64,000 nt of DNA. It comes from Whitmania pigra. Taxonomy: Eukaryota > Annelida > Clitellata > Hirudinida > Haemopidae. A program made the position numbers and the translations under genes. The stretch is taken from NCBI GenBank assembly GCA_021613335.1, contig JAJTWR010000299.1:3310001-3374000 (forward strand), given 5' to 3'. This document shows, piece by piece, positions 56,885-64,000 of the stretch; within the stretch, counting starts at the first letter, position 1; each line of letters starts with the position of its first letter. Below the pieces are notes generated by a model that saw only the letters and a program-made list of their open reading frames with translations, did not search any database and had not been told where the DNA came from.

Positions 56885-57383
56885 CTGATGACCATATTCC
56901 AACAGCAAATTGAAGTCAGTAGTAACTTCGTTATCGAGGCCTATACTTTGTAATATTGATGTCATAAGCTAGCTATCAGAACTATGCCGGTGATAGCATC
57001 TGGTAGTTATCCTTAACCAATTCGTAGTTTTGCTAGATCAGCCAGCGAAGGATGTTGATGTCTACTAATTTCTAGGAAATGGGGCTGGTCCCAGCTACTC
57101 CGGCGTTCATTATTTACTCGGTTATTAGGAATGGATGTTTGACATCATGACACGAAGCATAATGCTCAGCGTAATGGTGAGAGCGCGTTGTCTCGATCTT
57201 GCAGCATAACCGGGATATTTGACATTGAGCTCACACACTTGTTCCGCCCAAATGATCTCGTTATTTAACGGAGGTTATTGTACTCCCGCCCGCCACCATA
57301 TGAGTAGCTTACATAATCTTACTGGAGCTATTTTAATAAAATTTGCTACATAATCTCCACAGTAAAATAATATCAAGGGATAG
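56885..57383. other. intergenic DNA
   Basis: No feature recognised apart from the right-hand duplication of the preceding element. Confidence 0.4.
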
Positions 57384-57569
57384 CAGGGACGTCATTTCAG
57401 CTTTTTCCAAGGGGAGCAAACCCTCGCACAACTTGAGAAGACGACCTTTTTTGCTTCCACCCAAAATTCAGGGGATGGCAAATCCTCGTAAAATATGAGG
57501 AGATGACCTTTTTTTGAGGCTAGTCTAAAATCATGGAAGGGAGCCGTTGCCCTCCAAATTACGTCCCTG
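57384..57569 (+). mobile_element. MITE, CAGGGACGT family, copy 2
   Basis: 186 bp with inverted ends CAGGGACGTCATTTCAGC and, from the right, CAGGGACGTAATTTGGAG. It contains paired internal motifs (GACCTTTTTT... twice). Flanks AGGGATAG and AGGGTACT agree only at the first four bases, so the duplication is eroded or absent. Confidence 0.65.
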
Positions 57570-58255
57570 AGGGTACTAGCCCAAATAACTATTTTTAATA
57601 ATCATCTTTAAAGATTTTAAAAACAAATATAAATTTAATTCATAATTTTTATAAGCTTGTTTAGATAAGCGCAACTGCTTAATGTTGCGGTAGCAAGAAT
57701 AATTCCGTCTTTAAATTCCCGGAATTTCAATTGAAGAAAGTACTAAAAAATGTTCATGAAAACAAGGCATTGCAAATTTAAATGGATGGTGTTTATTTAA
57801 TCATATTGATGCTTTCCGTATTTCTTTTTCATGAATACAAAAGATTTAAAATTCTTTACAACTTCTGTAAACAATTGATAAATATTAAGTAATAGGCATC
57901 TATCTAGCACGTGCAAGAAAGAAGCTTTCTTTGTCGAATCAAAACCTTAATTCACGAGAACTTACAAGTCTTCGAGATTTTTATCACGGAACATCGTGAT
58001 GTCTGATGATTTCGTGACGAATACGATTGTTCCAATTTACAGGTTTTCAAAACGTTTTCCTCGAAACTACTACGGGAAATACCCGAAAAGTAGTCTCAAG
58101 CGTCTTTTCTAACAAGCTGTGATTGATCTCATCTGTCGAACAGCCGGCGACGAAATTATAAATTTTTAGAGCCAATTTTTGAATGTAACTGTTGCATCGC
58201 AAACTTTTTGCATGTGACCAAACTGGCCAAATGATGGCAACAACTAACTCATAGG
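57570..58255. other. intergenic DNA, no gene seen
   Basis: AT-rich sequence between two MITE copies. No coding potential was seen. Confidence 0.45.
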
Positions 58256-58447
58256 CAGGGACGTAATTTGGAAACAGGGGAGGGAGAGGGACGGCCCCCT
58301 AACTTTAGAGTAGACAAAAAAGGTCATCTCCTCAAGTTTCGAGAGGATTTGCACCCCTGAATTTTGGCTAGAAGCAAAAAAAGGTCTTCTCCTCAAGTTT
58401 GGCGAGGTTTTGCCATCTTCTTGGTAAAAGCTGAAATGACGTCCCTG
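58256..58447 (-). mobile_element. MITE, CAGGGACGT family, copy 3 (opposite orientation)
   Basis: 192 bp from CAGGGACGTAATTTGG to CAGCTTTTACC-type sequence in reverse, ending AAATGACGTCCCTG. It is the reverse orientation of copy 2. Flanks CTCATAGG and TTCACAGG agree at 6 of 8 positions, consistent with an aged target-site duplication. Confidence 0.7.
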
Positions 58448-58584
58448 TTCACAGGGACCTGTTTCACCAACTTTTCGAAACTTTTGGACTTACCTCCATC
58501 CCTAGCCCCACCCTTAATTTCTGTAGAATTGATTCGTTGCTTGTGAGTTGGCCATCACTTCTCCAACCACGAATGGCAAGCAAC

Positions 58585-58934
<350 letters not shown>

Positions 58935-58976
58935 ATTGATTTATAAAGCGCCATGTGCGTAGCGTCAGAGGCGCCT
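58935..58976 (-). mobile_element. family-B SINE-like tail fused to (AAT)n
   Basis: TTTATAAAGCGCCATGTGCG followed by TAGCGTCAGAGGCGC matches, in the same orientation, the tail at 1858-1895. On the minus strand the tail would end in TTTATAAATCAATTATT and pass straight into the ATT array. Confidence 0.6.
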
Positions 58977-59127
58977 TAAACAGGGTTAACAACACAAGCG
59001 TCCTGAGGAAGTAGCCCTATGTAACTACGTTGCTCAGCCCAACATTTTGTTAAGAATAATTCATTCATTAATTAATTACTTCAGATGGAATGTGGCGCAG
59101 CGATAAGTTGCATTTGCAATTTGGGTA

Positions 59128-59336
59128 GACATTCATTCATTCATTCATTCATTCATTCATTCATTCATCCATCCATCCATCCATCCATCATTCATTCATT
59201 CATCCATCCATCCATCCATCATTCATTCATTCATTCATCATTCATTCATTCATTCATTCATTCATTCATTCCATTCATTCATTCATTCATTCATTCATTC
59301 ATTCATTCATTCATTCCATTCATTCATTCATTCATT
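59128..59336. repeat. (ATTC/ATCC)n microsatellite
   Basis: About 210 bp of CATT/CATC tetranucleotide repeat. The H/S/I/F-rich frame is an artefact. Confidence 0.95.
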
Positions 59337-59605
59337 AGTTGATTCCATGTTTTAAGATAATTCTTAATTGCAGAGTAATAACATGGAAAATTAAAACAAT
59401 TTTGCTAAGTTAATATGAGGACATGAATTAAATCGACATCAGTGAAACATAATTCAATTGAGAATAATTGAAATATTTTTATAACGTAAATTAGCACTAC
59501 TAGTATAATTGTATTAAAATAACGGATTTATTTAAAAACATTGGCCATTAAAATTTATCGATATTGAAATTCACTTAAATAAATTGTCAATAACAAATCT
59601 AAATA

Positions 59606-59994
59606 CAGCCAAATCTCGTTACTATGCCACCTGTCGGGACCGAGCAAAAGTGGCATAGTAGCGAGGGTTTGTAAAAGCGATCTTATTTTCTCAAATAAAA
59701 ACGTCTTTATTCTTAAAAAACGGATTTATTTTTTCAAGATCCATCAGCTCTTCCAAAACTCTCAAAAATATATTCGGAGCTGAGATTATGGGCTGAATTT
59801 GAGAAAAAAATAACAAAGAACGACTGATTGAAAATGGAAAGGTTCTAGAACCAACCAAAAAATAAGTATAGTAGCGAGAGTAGGGGGTGGCATAATAAAT
59901 TTATTTTGTATTGAATTTTGCCGGGACCGAGCAAAAGTGGTATAGTAGCGAGAGTGGCATAGTAGCGAGGTGGCATAGTAGCGAGATTTGACTG
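59606..59994. mobile_element. 389-bp pogo/Tigger-type MITE
   Basis: Flanked by TA on each side. Ends CAGCCAAATCTCGTTACTAT and, read inward from the right, CAGTCAAATCTCGCTACTAT are inverted and nearly identical for over 25 bp. The motif GTGGCATAGTAGCGAG, and the neighbouring CGGGACCGAGCAAAAGTGG, recur several times near both ends, so subterminal repeats have multiplied. It has no coding capacity. The CAG...AAATCTCG ends resemble those of pogo-like elements such as the one at 9960. Confidence 0.8.
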
Positions 59995-59996
59995 TA

Positions 59997-62528
59997 TACC
60001 AATACTTTACGATGGAATTGATCGTGAAATAGCTCTCTTGTTGTACAAGGTGCCACAATTAATATTTCACCGGGAGCACCATCTCAATCCTTGTTAAGGA
60101 ATGCACGACGCCTACTGTCAACGTCACATATTCTTGTAATAACTATCATTACACACCATTGCCTTTTTGATTAAAATGCACTACTTACTTAATATACGAT
60201 GTACTTATAAACGACTACCTATGTATATTTTATAACTTTATATTTTTTTATATTATGGAAAAATGGCCTGATTAAATTACAAAATCGTGTGTGAAACCGA
60301 AATATGTTGCGGATGTCTGCATAAATTAATTAGCGACATGAAATGAATGGATAATCATGGTATTGATGATGACGACGCTTAGAATTTCGTTGCGAACAGA
60401 GAAAACAGTTCGGACAGGCCAGCGAGGTAATGGTCATCTAACCCTAACTAAGAACATGTACTTTTAAAGAAAGATAATTTTTTTGTGCCCTTTCTAAGTT
60501 TTGTTTTAATTTCAAGTTAGTTCTCCATATTTTGGTGAATGAATAAATGTTTTGAAGGAGATGGTTATTCAAGTATTTCGTCTTTGTTTTCATCCACTTT
60601 TCGAATAAAACGATTAATATGCGATTTGTGACTCCAATTCAAAGGAATCGTTAAACACTTATTGACATGTTATGCATATCACAATAATGTAACTTTTTTT
60701 AGGCTAAAAACTGAATTAATTATTCAATAACCTTATAATAATAATTGAAACAATTAAACAAGATATTAAAAAATAAACTGTTTCATGTCAACTCTATTCA
60801 GTCCTTGAATATGTTGAATAGTTTGGCTCGAATAAGTTTCAGCAGAAGGAACCACCAAGAAAGAAAGCATCACTGATTTTAGTTTTGTCACTACAACACA
60901 ATATTTGTACCATCACCTTGTTTCAGTCAATTCATTTCTATCAAATTAAGTAATAAATTTCCAATTGTTTAATGCCTACAAAAGCTTATTTTTAAATGTT
61001 ACTCTCGATTATGAACGAATATGAATATGAATATGAATACGAATATGAATATGAATTCCCCTTACATGAAACAGATCGTGATTCGTTTCAGTGAAATTGC
61101 AGCGATTAGGAATACGTTAAAAGTTCACTAAATTGATATAACTCGACATACAAATTATTTTTATAGCATAGAAGTCATGCAGCAATCAAAAGCTCCGTTA
61201 CAAACCACCTACAAGATTTCTGAAATTTGTATTATTTTTAAGTTTTTTAAGTGACATTTTTCCTCCATAAATGTCATATAATTCAGCTGCCGATCAGTGT
61301 TTTTAAAGTTTGTCTATGACGAATTAAGATCCCGTTTAACAGGCTAAGTAAATCAATTTATTAATCAATAAATTAACGTTTTTTTTTCATTCCATAATCC
61401 TTTAACAACTTCTTTTCCATTAAAGCAGACCCCTTGAGAAAGTGTGACTTTATCGGCTCTAAAAATAACCGGTTAATTCGTGTGACAAGACTTTATTAGA
61501 ATCGATGCCTTAGTTCTTAGATCGCTGTTCAGACAGGACAAGCAATCACTTACTCTTAATTTCATTCACGCGTCGTCGGAAAATGTTATTTTTTAGCAAG
61601 GCTCGCTTTGAAGAGAAGTTTCTGTTAAGTGTCAAACTCTCCTTTCAAATTATGATGAATTCTCTAATTTCACTTTAAAACGTTGCATTCAATTTGAAGA
61701 GAAATTTCCAGTAATTGCAGAACAAGTCATACTTATCTTTCGGATTTCACTTTTTAGTAAATGATTATTTTATTATTTTCAACAAACGAAAGCTTCAAAA
61801 ATCATGACAATTACACGCTGTGGTTGCGGTCGAAACAAATGTGTAATGGATGGAAATTCTCAACAATTCCCAGCGATTAATACTTCTCTCTTGTTATTAC
61901 AACAGCCATTCTAAATTTATCCGGAGAAAGTTTTATGTACTGCTGCAGATAATTGAATTGAAGCCTAATTACTCCTCGTATGGAGAGAAATTTTGACAGC
62001 TGCTAAAGAAATAATTCCACAACTCAGATAATTTAGAGATAATTTATGATTTTAACATTTAAAAATCCTTATTAAACCCCGAGTGGAAACCCGTCGAAGC
62101 TATTTTTGGGAGTCGGCAATGTTCAATGCTCGACTGAATGCCGTGTCAATCGCTAGATTATTGTAGCGCTAGATTTCTCGAACGTAAAACCAAGAGGCTA
62201 TAGCCCCAGAATTTGTGCTGCGTCACAATAATAGTGTAAAACGAGGCTTATTTAAGGCATTAAGAGACTTGGCTCAGAGAGGCTTCGTGAAATTATCGAC
62301 GACATCCTGTTAACTGAGTCACTGATAATTGGCACTACGATCCTCCTCTAGAAGTTTCATTTTAAATCTTCCCCCATTGGCCGTCGAGGGACAAGAAAAG
62401 TTTGAAAGGTAAATAGAAGTTTTCCTGTCGGCTCGAAATGGCACTTGTTTTTTCCATCGGTTAATTCGAATACTTTGCCGACATTCATCGAAAACATTCC
62501 TTAACCGGGGACTTTAATTCATCAGGAT
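59997..62528. other. intergenic DNA, no gene seen
   Basis: AT-rich with short frames only. A GAATAT hexamer run occurs at about 61015-61056. The last part may contain the promoter of the gene that follows. Confidence 0.45.
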
Positions 62529-64000
62529 TTGATGACGTCACTAGCAGGGGAAATGTTGGGCGTCAGCAACTCTTTCCAGTCTCCTTCCATGTTCGACGTG
62601 TTTGACTCTTTGGAAAGCAGAAGTTCAGAAAGCGACAACAACATGAGCAACGATTCCTACAACTTCGCACGACTCGAACACGTTTCAATCCTCAAACAGG
62701 AGTTTACAGATGATTCCTTCAGAACTTCTTTTGGTGAGATTTAAAACTTAATAATAATAATAATAATACTAAAATATATACAATATTATTATTAATATTA
62801 ATAAGGCTTATGTTAACGATAGTGTTGATGACGACGACCGCGATAATAATAGTGAGTAAGATTTATCAGTTAATAGATGATAACTAGCTCTCCCTCGGGG
62901 ACTTTTCAACCCCCACTTGAACTGGGTTCAAGCAACGAAAAAAAGTAAACTGCAAGTATTACGGTCTCACCGCGTTTACTTGTGATCTGCTCCTCTTCCC
63001 ACTGTTGACTTTTGTAAATATCTACAAAAAAGTTACTTCAATTTGATCTTTAAAAAAAGATCATCAGATCTTAAAATAAAATCTCTTGTCACGACATGTA
63101 CATGTATCTCGGCGCTTGACTAACATCTTAGTGACAAAATTCTAAATGCACAAAATGATTGTTTGATATTTAATTCGTGAGACCTGGTAAGCAAAAATGT
63201 CAGCTAATTTTTTGGAAAGTCAGACAAATAAAAGTCTTCTTGCCTTGAAAGTTATTCAATAATGTTCCGTAAAAAAAATATCATCGTTTTTGTACTACAA
63301 ATTCACGCTCACGATTGCTTGATACGCTTCAGTGGGACTTGAAGGCAGATGAACATTCAGAATGCAGGCTTTCAATGTGCACTTTTTATTGCGCAGGGTT
63401 ATTGCTTGTAATAAGAGTTTATTCTCTTCAGAATCCGAAAATTCTCAGCTCTCTTGGGACAAAAGTTCACAGGATCTCCTCAACGTGGACATTCTTGATT
63501 GGATGTACAACATCGACTCCTGCAGAAGAAGCGACTTACCCGAGTTCAAATGTGAACTCTTCAGACAGGACCAGGAGGAAGCACAACTTCCCAAGATGAC
63601 AAGAAGCGACTCGATTTCTTGCAACGTGACTGACCTGGTGAAAGATTGTGAGTTTCAATTCTTCAAATCTTCAAGCGAAAGAAAGATTAAAATAAATTTA
63701 AAATATTCTCTCGAAGATCACCTGGCTGATCTAATCGACATCAGTGAAATTGACGAACACATAAGGGAAAGCCTCAATATTGACTGTGAGTCATTTGACC
63801 ATTTCTTTTAAATGTCTGCCTTATTAGGATTAATTTCTTGTAATTGCCTACTTAATATATGTTAAATTATTCGTCACTAAGTTCATTTCTAACAAATCTA
63901 ACAACTCATTGAAACTCATTGATTAAATAAATCTATTTATTTTTAATTGTTTTTAAAAGATTCACGTTGTTTCAGACGAATATTTTGTCGACGATTGTCC
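62529..64000 (+). CDS. unidentified acidic protein gene, 5' part (runs off the window)
   Basis: Exon 1 is 62529-62733, exon 2 is 63432-63785, and exon 3 starts at 63976 and continues beyond the edge. Phases agree across both GT-AG junctions (TSFG|ESENSQ and NID|YEYFVDD). At least 190 residues are seen. The product is acidic and serine-rich, with MFDVFDSLESRSSESDNN, an LKQE that fits a SUMO-attachment consensus (psi-K-x-E), ILDWMYNIDS and hydrophobic-acidic patches such as DLIDISEIDEHI. Such features are common in activation domains of transcription factors, but no DNA-binding domain lies within the window. An ETS or bZIP factor is possible. An alternative donor (ATT|GTGAGT at about 63648) could shorten exon 2. 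Confidence 0.55.

Overview
The window looks like AT-rich nuclear DNA of an invertebrate animal. The genes have spliceosomal introns, mostly 50-110 bp with GT-AG ends, plus TATA boxes and AATAAA signals. The set includes animal-specific proteins: an INSM/nerfin zinc-finger factor, the centriole protein HYLS1, MIPOL1, collagen prolyl 4-hydroxylase alpha, a GPR180/TMEM145 receptor-like protein and a GALNT. The INSM zinc fingers read closest, from memory, to insect nerfin-1, so a protostome such as an arthropod is plausible. I cannot name the species.

Layout. 1-13 kb is gene-poor: simple repeats, a 35-bp minisatellite, LINE and SINE fragments, a decayed pogo/Tigger element and a GC-rich duplicated block. 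13.5-18.2 kb holds a single-exon INSM gene and a five-exon GPR180/TMEM145-like gene. 19-25.2 kb is a transposon graveyard: a hAT element with a second hAT inside it, an alpha-tubulin pseudogene and a tRNA-headed SINE. 27-54 kb is gene-rich: HYLS1 (+), a TMED/p24 gene (+), P4HA (-), calcineurin A (+), MIPOL1 (-), GALNT-like (+) and EFTUD2 (-). 54-60 kb is again transposon and microsatellite territory, with one nest of insertions that can be resolved by target-site duplications. At 62.5 kb to the right edge lies the 5' part of an unidentified acidic-protein gene.

Gene arrangement. TMED and P4HA converge with 160 bp between stop codons. GALNT-like and EFTUD2 converge with 135 bp between them. 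MIPOL1 and GALNT-like diverge from a 58-bp ATG-to-ATG gap. The products are largely unrelated housekeeping proteins: ER/Golgi cargo transport, collagen hydroxylation in the ER, Ca2+/calmodulin signalling, centrioles, and U5 snRNP splicing. The clustering therefore looks like compact gene packing, not a pathway.

The most interesting material is (a) a tRNA-derived SINE family whose tail-only copies carry their own target-site duplications, (b) a second SINE-like tail found next to (ATT)n microsatellites, (c) the 54.7-56.9 kb nest, in which an element with an exact 8-bp duplication contains a pogo/Tigger-type transposase reading frame broken by two further insertions, and (d) an intronless GALNT homologue that lacks both metal-binding histidines. 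Exon boundaries were read by eye. Where I quote total coding lengths, they are multiples of three.
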